The notes below the pieces were generated by a model. That model saw nothing but the letters and a program-made list of their open reading frames with translations, was not told where the DNA came from and did no database searches. Of a stretch of DNA of 64,000 nucleotides, positions 26,332 to 35,577 are shown in pieces. The position numbers and the translations under genes were made by a program. How positions within the stretch are numbered: the stretch's first letter is position 1; every line of letters starts with the position of its first letter. Source of the stretch: Pedobacter cryoconitis (GTDB lineage: Bacteria; Bacteroidota; Bacteroidia; Sphingobacteriales; Sphingobacteriaceae); NCBI RefSeq assembly GCF_014200605.1, contig NZ_JACHCE010000005.1:415145-479144 (forward strand). The letters run 5' to 3'.

Positions 26332-28683
26332 ATGAAAAGAATTATATCCCTCTCTATACTCATCGCCCAAACTGCCTTTGTAATGGCACAATCGCCTGCA
26401 GCATTTGGAAAAAAAGTAAAATACATGCCTAAGGCTTATGCTAAGCCATCTGCCAGTACCAATGTTAGTGATGATGGTGGTAAAACCAGTTTGCCCTGGA
26501 TCGTTTTCTCTGACCGGGACGAAAATTATACGACTACAGCCCCGGGTGGAAGCCTGATTATGAAGAAATTGAATTTTATGGAGCCCTTTTATGTTTCCAA
26601 AGATGAAAACGGGTATCTGAAATTGATTAAGTATAAGGCTGGAATGATCAGAGGGCGGAAGATTAATGATAAGAAAAGTGCAATTAGCTACGGATGGATC
26701 CCGAAATCAAAAATGCTGTTATGGCAAAGGTCATATTCTAACGGCAAATCTGGTTATCCTGAAAAATCTATTGCCATTATTAATGGTAAAGTCCCTATGA
26801 CTGAATCTAAGTTCTATTATGATAATACAGATTCAGCTTATGTTTACAGTTCTCCTGAGCTTAAAAAGAAAGTATCAAAAGTCAGGCTGCACGAGATCAG
26901 TTATATTTTTAAAAAATCTGAGGATGGTAAGAAATATCTGATTGGAAATGAAGATCAGCTGGTTACTGATAGTGCAAGAAAAAGTATTTATGGCTGGATA
27001 GCTGCTGATGCTGTGCATAGCTGGGGTGACAGGTTATACATTACGCCAAAACAAATAGATTCTTATGAACAAAGTGATTCAGTGGCATTAGCACTGAGCG
27101 GTGTACATATGGATCCGCTTTTATCTGCAAATGATATTATTCTCAGAAGCGCACCTGTGGTGAATGATGATGGTGCGGGAAATTATACTTTGGGTGTTGC
27201 GACTGATGTTTATAATAAATCAAATAATAAGCTGATTACGATCAACGGATCTTCTTTGTCTTATCTGACCTATCTGGATTTAAGAAAAAATATTCATCAG
27301 ATTAACGTGGTTTTTGTCGTAGATGGTGGCAGCCCGATGTCGAGATACTTTGCCGGATTAACCAATACTATTCAGTCCTTCGAAAATATTTTCAATGATT
27401 ATAGTAAGAAACATAAGGTGAGCTATGGTGCTGTGGTTTACAGAAATGAAGCGGCAGGAATTTTAAGTACGCCTGAGATATCTCCTGATTACAGAAAACT
27501 AATGGGTTTCCTTTCTGCAGAAGCAAAGAGAACAGAAAGGTATAATGGAAGAATTGTTGCCGAACCTGTTTTTGATGGGGTAAGGGCAGGATTAAATATG
27601 CTGAAAAACCATAAGAATGAAACTAACCTGATTGTACTGATTGGAAGTACAGGAAATGAAACTTCTTCTGCTTACAGGTTATCTCAGTTAACAGAAGAAT
27701 TTGCGCGTGCAGATGCAAGGTTACTGGCTATTCAGCTGTATAGTGATTATGACCAGCTGTTTAATAATTTTGTATTGCAATCTAAAAAACTGGTATCAGA
27801 ATCTGCTGTTTATTCAGCAGATAAGAAGAAAAGATTTTTGGTGAGAGGTGAAGGGCTGAATAATACACAGGCTTATAATACAAGCAGACTGGATTCTATT
27901 TCTTATTACCTGGATTATCCTAAAAACAGTTTAATACAGGGTGGTGTAGTGTTTCCGACTAAAGGGTCTGTGAACTCCAATGAATCTATGAATATAGCCA
28001 TGCGCCGTTTTATTAAAGAAACGGATATGGATATTAATAATCAGGTGAGTTCTTTAGATAGTGCTTTCAGGTTAACAGGTATTGAACGTAAAAATTTATC
28101 GCCGGTTGTGGAGAGCCGTTTAGATGCACCTGTAGGGGATGAGGTGGCAGATAAAATGCCGCATAATGGGTTCAAATATTATATGACTTCTTCTGTTCAT
28201 TCTGATATTGTATCCAAAAATAAAGATCTGCTCCAATATGCGCTGATTCTGAATACAATGGAATATAAACAGATCGGTGATATATTTTCGCTGATGATCG
28301 GACAAAACTTACAGCCGGATCAGTCTTCTTTCAGAAAGAAACTACAGAAGAATTATTATAGTATTCTGCGCAACCTGCTGGATATGGATATTTCTAAAGG
28401 GAATATCAGACAGTTTACACTGGCTAAATATTTGAAGACGGTAACGGGGTTGCCAGTGTCTAATGAATTATTGACTAAATATACAGTTGGTGATTTAAGA
28501 AGCCAGAGCAAAATGCCTCAGGCTGACTTTGAAGCTTATTTGAAATTCCTGATCAGTTCAAATGAACAGATTAAAAGAGGTACACAGATTGGTCAGCAGT
28601 TTAATTCCAATGGGAAAACTTACTACTATATCACAGAAAAGAATTTTGTGCAGACAGCTGCTAATGAAAATGCAGTAAAATAA
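26332..28683 (+). CDS. tssR: T6SSiii periplasmic/outer-membrane-associated protein TssR
   Basis: A 783-residue secreted protein with signal peptide (ISLSILIAQTAFVMAQ). Its N-terminal half has SH3-like repeats (for example ISYGWIPKSKMLLWQRSY), and from about residue 320 there is a von Willebrand A-like domain (HQINVVFVVDGGSPMSRYFA). The MIDAS site is imperfect: D-G-G-S-P instead of D-x-S-x-S, so metal binding may be lost. TssR is limited to Bacteroidota T6SS and is the outermost part of the trans-envelope complex. It starts 6 bp after the PKD gene. Confidence 0.82.
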   Translation: MKRIISLSILIAQTAFVMAQSPAAFGKKVKYMPKAYAKPSASTNVSDDGGKTSLPWIVFSDRDENYTTTAPGGSLIMKKLNFMEPFYVSKDENGYLKLIKYKAGMIRGRKINDKKSAISYGWIPKSKMLLWQRSYSNGKSGYPEKSIAIINGKVPMTESKFYYDNTDSAYVYSSPELKKKVSKVRLHEISYIFKKSEDGKKYLIGNEDQLVTDSARKSIYGWIAADAVHSWGDRLYITPKQIDSYEQSDSVALALSGVHMDPLLSANDIILRSAPVVNDDGAGNYTLGVATDVYNKSNNKLITINGSSLSYLTYLDLRKNIHQINVVFVVDGGSPMSRYFAGLTNTIQSFENIFNDYSKKHKVSYGAVVYRNEAAGILSTPEISPDYRKLMGFLSAEAKRTERYNGRIVAEPVFDGVRAGLNMLKNHKNETNLIVLIGSTGNETSSAYRLSQLTEEFARADARLLAIQLYSDYDQLFNNFVLQSKKLVSESAVYSADKKKRFLVRGEGLNNTQAYNTSRLDSISYYLDYPKNSLIQGGVVFPTKGSVNSNESMNIAMRRFIKETDMDINNQVSSLDSAFRLTGIERKNLSPVVESRLDAPVGDEVADKMPHNGFKYYMTSSVHSDIVSKNKDLLQYALILNTMEYKQIGDIFSLMIGQNLQPDQSSFRKKLQKNYYSILRNLLDMDISKGNIRQFTLAKYLKTVTGLPVSNELLTKYTVGDLRSQSKMPQADFEAYLKFLISSNEQIKRGTQIGQQFNSNGKTYYYITEKNFVQTAANENAVK

Positions 28684-28703
28684 ACAATTTATTATCAGAT
28701 ATT

Positions 28704-31217
28704 ATGAGTCTAACAAACATTAGTGAATCAGTAAAGCTGGCGATCCGGATTGCACAATCCCTCGCTAAAGAATACCGTAATCCTGAATTTACTGCTGCTC
28801 ACCTTTTAAAAGGGTTGATGCATAAGGACGTTGGATTGAGAGTTTTTTTGTCTTCCATTGGGAAAGATGATGAATATATCAGTGAATGGGCTGAGGTAAG
28901 GATTGAAGAGCTGGAAAAAACATCTTCTTCGGCAGATGAGGTAAAAGGGAGCCCTGAAATTGCAAAGGTTTTTGAAGAAGCTGACCTGGTCAGAATTAAG
29001 GTCGGGCTGGATTTAATTACGCCTATCTGTGTGCTGACTGCTTTGTGTAAACCTACAGTTGGTTTTAAACCAGATCAGCTGAAGTCGTTCCCGATTAAGG
29101 AAAGAGAATTGCTGGATCTTTATATCAAGGATGAAGAATTGCAATCGGTTGTCGCACCTCCCTCAGCTCCGGGAAAAAGTAAAGGAGGGACCGGGACTAC
29201 TTCTCTGCATAAATATTGTATTGACAGGATTGCACTGGCCAGGGATGGTAAAACAGATCCGATTATTGGCAGGGATAAAGAAGCGAGGATGATTATGGAG
29301 ATCCTCTGCCGCAGAACTAAGCCTAATGTGATTATAACTGGTGACGCTGGTGTTGGTAAAACGGCCCTTGTTGATGGTTTTGCCCAGGATATCATTGCGG
29401 ATAATGTTCCTGAACTGTTAAAAGGTGTCCAGCTTTTTGAACTGGATCTGGGATCTTTAATTGCAGGGGCCTCTTATAAGGGAGAGATTGAAGACCGTCT
29501 TAAGAATATCTTAAAAGAGATTAAAGCTTTTGATAAGGCTGTACTATTTATTGATGAGATTCATACGTTGCTGGATAACAAAGGACCGATAGGCGGAGGG
29601 GTAGGTAATTTACTGAAACCTGAACTGGCCAGAGGGGAGATTACTGTTATCGGAGCAACCACGATTGATGAATACCGGAAAATCATAGAACCTGAGCAGG
29701 CTTTTAGCAGAAGGTTTGAGGTTTTGCAGGTCAATGAGCCAAATGAGGCTTCAGCTATAAAAATGCTGGAGAAACTGACAGTGAAGTATGAAGAGCATCA
29801 TCAGCTGAAGGTTCAGCCGGATGCGATTCCTGAATGCGTGAGGTTAGCGAAAAGGTATATGAAAGACCGCAGGCTTCCGGATTCTGCTTTTGATCTGCTG
29901 GACCGCTCTATGGCTGCCATGAAGATGATGAACGATACCTCAGAGAAAGTATTGGACGAGTTAACACAAACACTCGCCGAACTGGAGTTGTCTGATATTG
30001 ATGAAATTACTGAGTTAACGGATTATAAGTGGTTATATAACCAGCTACAGGATAAAGTAAGTCCGGTGTTATTAGGTCAGCTGACTGATGAAACACAGGT
30101 TGAGGCTTTTGAGACAGCCGATGAATATCATCAGTATATCACCAGAAACCTGGATGCACTGAAGGTTTTGTCTGAGCGTAAATCGGATGAAGTTACCAAA
30201 CAGGATATCGCTTCTATTGTGTCTTATAAAACAGGTATTCCTTTGGGAAAAATACAGGCACAGGAGAAAGAGAAATTGCTGAATATGGAGGCTTTCCTGA
30301 AAAGAAGGGTAGTTGGACAGGATCAGGCTTTGAAAGCTGTTTCTGATGCTATTCTGGAATCCAGGAGCGGGTTAAACAAGAAAGGACAGCCCATAGGTTC
30401 GTTTTTCTTATTAGGGCCTACAGGAACAGGAAAAACGGAGCTTGCGAAATCTATTGCTGAATTCTTATTTAATGATGAAAAGGCAATGATCCGTTTTGAT
30501 ATGTCCGAGTTTAAGGAAGAACATTCTGCAGCATTGTTATATGGTGCGCCTCCGGGATATGTGGGTTATGAAGAAGGGGGGATGCTGGTGAATAAGATCA
30601 GGGAACAGCCTTATTCGGTACTGTTGTTTGATGAGATTGAAAAAGCACATCCTTCTGTATTTGATACTTTCTTACAGATTCTGGATGAAGGGCATATGCA
30701 TGACAGGTTAGGTAAGGAAGGGGATTTTTCTAATTCACTGATTTTATTTACTTCTAATATTGGAAGTGAATGGATTGCTGAGCAGGTGGCACAGGGTATA
30801 ATCCCTACTTCACAGCAGTTAATGGAGATTATGTCCCGTCAGTTCAGGCCGGAGTTTTTAGCACGCCTTTCTGAGATTGTACCATTCGCTCCAATCAATG
30901 AAAGTAATGTGGTGAGGATATTCGAAATTCAGCTGAAAAGTCTGATTGATGCTTTACATAAACAGGGAATAACTTTTGAGATTGAAGAAGAAGCGACAAA
31001 AATGCTTGCACTGAGTGGATTTACGCCTAAATATGGTGCAAGACAATTATCAGGCGTGATCCGTAATGAGTTGAGAAGGCCTATCTCTAAATATATTATT
31101 TCTGGAGCATTAAAAAAGGGCAGTACAATCGTGATTAAGAAGCACCAGACGGAAGAAAGGCTGGAATGGGAAATAATTGAGCAAAGTCCTGTTACTGAAC
31201 TAGAAAACAATTTATAG
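28704..31217 (+). CDS. clpV: T6SS sheath-recycling AAA+ ATPase ClpV (TssH)
   Basis: An 837-residue double AAA+ ATPase. It has a ClpN-type start (RNPEFTAAHLLKGLMHKD), Walker A1 GDAGVGKT near residue 213 with Walker B1 VLFIDEIHTLL near 280, and Walker A2 GPTGTGKT near 570 with Walker B2 VLLFDEIEKAHP near 638. A ClpB-type small D2 domain ends the protein. ClpV pulls apart contracted TssB/C sheaths for reuse. The T6SS block makes ClpV far more likely than ClpB or ClpC. Confidence 0.93.
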   Translation: MSLTNISESVKLAIRIAQSLAKEYRNPEFTAAHLLKGLMHKDVGLRVFLSSIGKDDEYISEWAEVRIEELEKTSSSADEVKGSPEIAKVFEEADLVRIKVGLDLITPICVLTALCKPTVGFKPDQLKSFPIKERELLDLYIKDEELQSVVAPPSAPGKSKGGTGTTSLHKYCIDRIALARDGKTDPIIGRDKEARMIMEILCRRTKPNVIITGDAGVGKTALVDGFAQDIIADNVPELLKGVQLFELDLGSLIAGASYKGEIEDRLKNILKEIKAFDKAVLFIDEIHTLLDNKGPIGGGVGNLLKPELARGEITVIGATTIDEYRKIIEPEQAFSRRFEVLQVNEPNEASAIKMLEKLTVKYEEHHQLKVQPDAIPECVRLAKRYMKDRRLPDSAFDLLDRSMAAMKMMNDTSEKVLDELTQTLAELELSDIDEITELTDYKWLYNQLQDKVSPVLLGQLTDETQVEAFETADEYHQYITRNLDALKVLSERKSDEVTKQDIASIVSYKTGIPLGKIQAQEKEKLLNMEAFLKRRVVGQDQALKAVSDAILESRSGLNKKGQPIGSFFLLGPTGTGKTELAKSIAEFLFNDEKAMIRFDMSEFKEEHSAALLYGAPPGYVGYEEGGMLVNKIREQPYSVLLFDEIEKAHPSVFDTFLQILDEGHMHDRLGKEGDFSNSLILFTSNIGSEWIAEQVAQGIIPTSQQLMEIMSRQFRPEFLARLSEIVPFAPINESNVVRIFEIQLKSLIDALHKQGITFEIEEEATKMLALSGFTPKYGARQLSGVIRNELRRPISKYIISGALKKGSTIVIKKHQTEERLEWEIIEQSPVTELENNL

Positions 31218-31291
31218 GCAAATACTGTTTTTTAAAATTTAAATCAATATTTTTATTAATAATAGATCTTAAACCCTTAAATATCAATACT

Positions 31292-31738
31292 ATGTTTAAC
31301 TATGAAATTGGCGGAAACGAAAGAAAGATAGATACTTCTGAAGCATTCGCAGATATCGCCCATAATAAAACGCTGTTTATACAAAAATTAACGGATAATG
31401 AACCGATCAAGCCTGAAAAAGTAGAGGGTTTAAAAACTGTACAGGAGGTCTTTAATCATTATAAACCTAAAGTTAACGTCGGATTTGAAAGACAGGATGG
31501 TTTACCAGTATCAGAAACGCTGCATTTTAATAACCTTGGCGATTTTTCTGTGAAAAGTATCATTAATCAGAGTACGCACCTTAATAATATCAATATTGAG
31601 CGTGAGATGTCTTTAAATGTGATCAAACAGCTTAAATCTAACAAAACGCTGAAGTCTACGCTGGACGATGCAGAAACAAAACATGCTTTTATCAGTGCTT
31701 TGAAAAATTTCGTAGCGGAGTTAGAAGAGAATAAATAG
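31292..31738 (+). CDS. tssB: T6SS contractile sheath small subunit TssB
   Basis: A 148-residue protein ahead of tssC in the same orientation. PKVNVGFERQDGLPVSETLH and FNNLGDFSVKSIINQSTHLN correspond to the VipA/TssB core, shortened as usual in Bacteroidota. TssB interlocks with TssC to build the sheath that drives the Hcp tube outward; its C-terminal helix is the usual ClpV target region. It is 74 bp after clpV. Confidence 0.85.
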   Translation: MFNYEIGGNERKIDTSEAFADIAHNKTLFIQKLTDNEPIKPEKVEGLKTVQEVFNHYKPKVNVGFERQDGLPVSETLHFNNLGDFSVKSIINQSTHLNNINIEREMSLNVIKQLKSNKTLKSTLDDAETKHAFISALKNFVAELEENK

Positions 31739-31773
31739 ATCAGGTATTACATAGGTAGATTATAAAAAATATT

Positions 31774-33165
31774 ATGGCAACTCCAGAAGAACAAAAAATA
31801 GCACAAGATAATTCCCAGGCTGCAGGTTTTAAAACCGCAGAAAAGGAAGAAAAGGGGAAACTGTCTCTCCAGGAGAGTTTAGATAAATTAGCAAGAGTTG
31901 GTGGTTTCGATTTATTGGAAGCAACTGTTGATGGTTTACAAAATTTAAACCCTGAAAGAAAAGCCAGAAAACAGATTTTCCTGACCGGAGATGAAAAGAA
32001 AAAAGAAAGAGAAGAGTTAAAGAAGAAAATTCAATTGTGGATTGATGTATTGGAAGACTCTGATTCTGTAGCATCGATGACTACAAAAAGTACAGAAAAG
32101 TTATTGGCTGCAGAAGAAAACCTGAATAAAAATATTGCTTCTGCACTGGAAAGTACAAGAGAGCTGGAGCAGGCTTACCGTTCTGTGAATCTGTTCTATC
32201 AGAATACTGAGGCAGACAAACTGAAAAATGTAGTGTTGCTGAATGCTTCTATGGATCAGATTAAGGACCTGGACAATCCAAGATTTGTAGATTTTGTAAG
32301 TGATGAGCTGAAACAAAAATATGACCGTCTTGACTTACGTGAAAACTATTCTTTAATGGTTATTCCGGGTTATATGGGCTCTAATAAAGTAGTAGAGAAA
32401 TGGGGTAAGGTAGCTTATGAAAATAAAGCAATGCTGGTAACGGATTTTGCCGATCTGGATCAGCCTGATGATGTTATTGATTTATTTACTGCGGCTAATT
32501 TAACTGGCGCTGACGCTTTCAGGTCGAATGTGATTATGACTTGTAACTGGTTAGTAGGCAGGGGAAAGGTGAGTGAAGTGGGTGAAGAGGATGATTTGAC
32601 TATCCCGGGTTCTGCTGCACTGGCCGGGAAAATGTACTATACGCTGATGTCGCAGGTAACTGCTGGTAAGAAACATGGTGCAATCAATGATGTGGATGGG
32701 GTCAAATTTGATCTTAAAAAGAGTGAAATTTCGCATTTAGAGCGTATTGGTTTAGTACCAATGGTGAATGAGTATGGCAAAGTAATGGCCTTCTCTGCCA
32801 AGACGCTGTTTAATGGAGATAATATTGGTTTACAGACTTATTCTGTTGTACGTGTATTTGATTATGTTACTAAAGTGCTTTTTGACTTCTTAAACAGAAG
32901 AGCTTTTGAGAACTGGACTTCAAAAACTGAACAGGATCTGCGTGGACAGATTGTTAAGTTTCTGGATGGTATCCAGGGGCCTGAGCGTTTGATTGAGCGT
33001 TTTAAAATCATGCGTTTTGAGCGTGATGAACTGCAAAAAGATAAGATCCATTTAGATATCCATATTACGCCTTATTTTCCTGCAAAAAGCTTTGTTGTGA
33101 AGCTTGACGGACAAAAAGGTGAAGATGAGGAAACGACCTGGAGTTCAGAATACGCACAACAGTAA
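31774..33165 (+). CDS. tssC: T6SS contractile sheath large subunit TssC
   Basis: A 463-residue protein, the Bacteroidota TssC/VipB type. RENYSLMVIPGYMGSNKVVE, the VSEVGEEDDLTIPGSAALAG block and the C-terminal handshake part (KDKIHLDIHITPYFPAKSFV) are family hallmarks. With TssB it forms the contractile outer sheath. The N-terminal region of about 120 residues is highly charged and helical. The gene is followed by a strong terminator at 33211-33256, which ends the rightward block. Confidence 0.9.
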   Translation: MATPEEQKIAQDNSQAAGFKTAEKEEKGKLSLQESLDKLARVGGFDLLEATVDGLQNLNPERKARKQIFLTGDEKKKEREELKKKIQLWIDVLEDSDSVASMTTKSTEKLLAAEENLNKNIASALESTRELEQAYRSVNLFYQNTEADKLKNVVLLNASMDQIKDLDNPRFVDFVSDELKQKYDRLDLRENYSLMVIPGYMGSNKVVEKWGKVAYENKAMLVTDFADLDQPDDVIDLFTAANLTGADAFRSNVIMTCNWLVGRGKVSEVGEEDDLTIPGSAALAGKMYYTLMSQVTAGKKHGAINDVDGVKFDLKKSEISHLERIGLVPMVNEYGKVMAFSAKTLFNGDNIGLQTYSVVRVFDYVTKVLFDFLNRRAFENWTSKTEQDLRGQIVKFLDGIQGPERLIERFKIMRFERDELQKDKIHLDIHITPYFPAKSFVVKLDGQKGEDEETTWSSEYAQQ

Positions 33166-33210
33166 TCACCTGTTTTGCTGCTGAGAAACAGCCTGGTTAA
33201 TACAATTTCT

Positions 33211-33256
33211 AAAAATATCCGGACAGATTACACAGATCTGAGCCGGATATTTTTTT
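33211..33256 (+). terminator. Rho-independent terminator after tssC
   Basis: AAAAATATCCGG and CCGGATATTTTTTT form a strong stem with a 20-nt loop, ending in a T-run. It separates the tssO-tssC block from the reductase gene. Confidence 0.8.
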
Positions 33257-33258
33257 AT

Positions 33259-33272
33259 ATGTGAGCTCACAT
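33259..33272. promoter_or_regulatory. Perfect 14-bp palindrome ATGTGAGCTCACAT
   Basis: The palindrome lies directly after the tssC terminator and 61 bp upstream of the reductase start. Such TGTGA/TCACA half-sites resemble CRP/FNR-type sites, but the spacing (2 bp) is shorter than the usual 6. It may be a repressor or activator site for the reductase gene. Confidence 0.3.
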
Positions 33273-33332
33273 TTCTTCGCTTAACAATTTCTTCATATTT
33301 TAGCGTCTCAACTCACATAGGCCCGCAAATAA

Positions 33333-33902
33333 ATGAAACAACTACTGATCATAAATGGTGATCCTGAAAAGACTGCTGCTACAAGTTATTTGATCCAGGC
33401 ATATGTTAAAGGGGCTAAAGAAGCCGGCGCGCATATTAAAGAAATTGCGATTGTTGATCTGATCTTTAATTCTAATAAACAATTTAATAACAGGGTAACT
33501 GAACTGGAGCCTGATTTGAAACGTGCACTTGAGCTGATCATGTGGGCAAATCATGTGGTCTTGTTCTGCCCGGTTTATTTATCTTCTATTCCTACCAGGA
33601 TTACCGGGTTTTTCGACAGGCTGTTTATGCCTAACCAGGTTTTCCATTCGGCACAACAAGGAATAAATAATAATTTTAGTGGTAAATCTGCCAGGATAGT
33701 ATCTATTCTTGACCAGGAAACTTTTGAGTACTGGAAACAAGACAAGAAAATTACTTACCTGTCTATTAAAAGAAACATTTTTGAAAACTGCCGGTTTCAT
33801 CCAGTCTTAACGAACACTATCGGACAGCTTTATTCGCTGGATAACGAATACAGTAAGAAGTGGTTAAGGAAGCTGGAGGCCTTTGGAACAAAGATTATTT
33901 AA
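33333..33902 (+). CDS. NAD(P)H-dependent oxidoreductase, flavodoxin fold
   Basis: A 189-residue cytosolic protein. The start LLIINGDPEKTAATSYLIQA binds the FMN/FAD phosphate in the flavodoxin-like NQOR fold, and HVVLFCPVYLSSIPTRITGF is the second flavin loop. Its close relatives reduce quinones or azo compounds with NAD(P)H. It stands between the tssC terminator and the first hcp gene, so it is probably a separate transcript placed inside the T6SS locus rather than a secretion component. It could be cargo or linked to redox handling; nothing in the sequence proves a T6SS role. Confidence 0.78.
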   Translation: MKQLLIINGDPEKTAATSYLIQAYVKGAKEAGAHIKEIAIVDLIFNSNKQFNNRVTELEPDLKRALELIMWANHVVLFCPVYLSSIPTRITGFFDRLFMPNQVFHSAQQGINNNFSGKSARIVSILDQETFEYWKQDKKITYLSIKRNIFENCRFHPVLTNTIGQLYSLDNEYSKKWLRKLEAFGTKII

Positions 33903-34025
33903 GCATTAAAGCTTTTTTGAAAGTTATTTGGCAGATTTATTTTATCTCATTGATTATAAGGTGATTTGGCAAAGTATTTGCTGTTGTCCTGATAATTATA
34001 AATAATAACCCTAAAACTAAAAGTT

Positions 34026-34421
34026 ATGGCTTTCAAAGCAAGATTAAACTTTTCGGGCAAGGAGTACGATGTGCTTCACTGTGCCTATTCTCTAAACCGT
34101 GATGTGGATGCAAAAGGAAGACCCTCTTCCGGAGTTTATGGTGGAACGATCGATATTGAACTCGAATCTACCGAAGATACTTCAGTTGTTGAAGCAATGG
34201 TAAACAATCAGTACAAACCTTTAACCGGCACTTTGCTCATCAAAAAATCTGATGAAGATGCAAAGATGAAGGAGGTTCATTTTGAAGATGGATACATCGT
34301 TAAGTATTCAGAAGGAATCAATATCACTGGAGACAATCCAATGACATTGAAGTTCCAGATCTCTGCCCGTAAATTAAAACTGGGTAATGCAGAACACACT
34401 AATGACTGGCCTAAGGCTTAA
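34026..34421 (+). CDS. tssD: T6SS tube protein TssD/Hcp, type A copy 1
   Basis: A 131-residue protein of the Bacteroidota TssD type: KEYDVLHCAYSLNRDVDAKG, RPSSGVYGGTID and the shared ending GNAEHTNDWPKA. Hexameric rings of this protein stack into the inner tube and carry small effectors in the lumen. It differs from the type A copy 2 (35076) at 7 residues, but from the type B copies at many more. It is 35 bp upstream of B copy 1, so the pair is likely cotranscribed. Confidence 0.9.
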   Translation: MAFKARLNFSGKEYDVLHCAYSLNRDVDAKGRPSSGVYGGTIDIELESTEDTSVVEAMVNNQYKPLTGTLLIKKSDEDAKMKEVHFEDGYIVKYSEGINITGDNPMTLKFQISARKLKLGNAEHTNDWPKA

Positions 34422-34456
34422 TTGTAATTGACCGTTTAACATTAAAAAAAATTATC

Positions 34457-34852
34457 ATGGCGTTTAAAACCAGACTGAACTTAGGTTCAAAAGAGTATGA
34501 TGTGTTGCAGTGCAGCTATTCATTAAACAGAGATGTAGATGCAAAAGGTCGTCCATCATCAGGAGTTTATGGTGGGACTATTCATCTTGAAGTAGAATCA
34601 ACTGAAGATACTTCGGTGATCGAATCAATGGTGAACAACCAGTACAAACCACTTTCGGGAACTATCGTTTTCAAAAAGGGTGAAGAAGATGCAAAAATGA
34701 AAGAACTGTCTTTCGAAGATGGTTATATCATTCAGTACAATGAGGGGATTGCCGTTAATGACAATACTCCAATGACTTTAGGTTTTGTGATATCAGCGCG
34801 TAAGTTGAAAATCGGTAATGCCGAGCATACAAACGACTGGCCTAAAGCTTAA
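34457..34852 (+). CDS. tssD: T6SS tube protein TssD/Hcp, type B copy 1
   Basis: 131 residues. It shares the family core with type A but has its own hallmarks: LGSKEYDVLQCSYS near the start, GTIHLEVEST instead of GTIDIELEST, and YNEGIAVNDNTPMTL. It ends before a hairpin at 34871-34905 that closes the first A-B pair. If A and B mix in a ring or stack, the tube would be heteromeric; separate use with different effectors is equally possible. Confidence 0.9.
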   Translation: MAFKTRLNLGSKEYDVLQCSYSLNRDVDAKGRPSSGVYGGTIHLEVESTEDTSVIESMVNNQYKPLSGTIVFKKGEEDAKMKELSFEDGYIIQYNEGIAVNDNTPMTLGFVISARKLKIGNAEHTNDWPKA

Positions 34853-34870
34853 TCAGGTATTTTAATTGAT

Positions 34871-34905
34871 AAGTCTGCCACAGGTAATACCTGTTGGGCA
34901 GACTT
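34871..34905 (+). terminator. Hairpin after first hcp pair
   Basis: AAGTCTGCC/GGCAGACTT with an inner CAGGT/ACCTG stem and a small bulge, followed by an AT-rich stretch. It may end or attenuate transcripts of the first hcp pair. A second, weaker hairpin (GCCCT/AGGGC then TTTTT) lies near 34980-35005. Confidence 0.6.
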
Positions 34906-35075
34906 ATTTATTTGTACCAATCTACAGACAGATTTAAGCTTCATCAGCAATTAATTATTTCTTGACCGGCTAAATAGGCCCTGACCCTGTATTGAGGGCT
35001 TTTTGGCAATAATGGCAAACTTTTTGTTATTATCTGTGTAGTAATAAATAAATATTTCACCCAAAAATTAAAGTT

Positions 35076-35471
35076 ATGGCTTTCAAAGCAAGATTAACCT
35101 TTTCGGGCAAGGAGTACGACGTACTTCATTGTGCTTATTCCCTAAACCGCGATGTAGATGCAAAAGGAAGACCTTCTTCCGGAGTGTATGGCGGTACGAT
35201 CGATGTAGAAATCGAATCAACTGAAGATACTTCAGTTGTAGAAGCAATGGTAAATAATCAGTATAAACCTCTTGCAGGTGTATTGCTGATTAAAAAATCT
35301 GAGGAAGATGCAAAGATGAAAGAAGTTCACTTTGAAGATGGATACATCGTTAAGTATTCAGAAGGAATCAGAATCACAGGGGATAACCCAATGACGTTGA
35401 AATTTCAGATTTCAGCCCGTAAATTAAAGCTTGGCAATGCAGAGCATACAAATGACTGGCCTAAAGCGTAA
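35076..35471 (+). CDS. tssD: T6SS tube protein TssD/Hcp, type A copy 2
   Basis: 131 residues, 124 identical to type A copy 1. The leader just before the start (AAAGTT) and the first codons are also nearly the same, which points to duplication of the whole A-B unit. It has its own 223-bp upstream region after the first pair's hairpin and so may have its own promoter. Thr8 and the VEIE segment are shared with B copy 2 but not with copy 1 of either type. Confidence 0.9.
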   Translation: MAFKARLTFSGKEYDVLHCAYSLNRDVDAKGRPSSGVYGGTIDVEIESTEDTSVVEAMVNNQYKPLAGVLLIKKSEEDAKMKEVHFEDGYIVKYSEGIRITGDNPMTLKFQISARKLKLGNAEHTNDWPKA

Positions 35472-35577
35472 TTAGCCTTTAAAATTTTAATATCCTTTTT
35501 AGTATAAAGCTAAATATTACCGATATTTAATCTTATTGCGTTAATCAATTAACAAATTTTTACAATAAAATATTACC

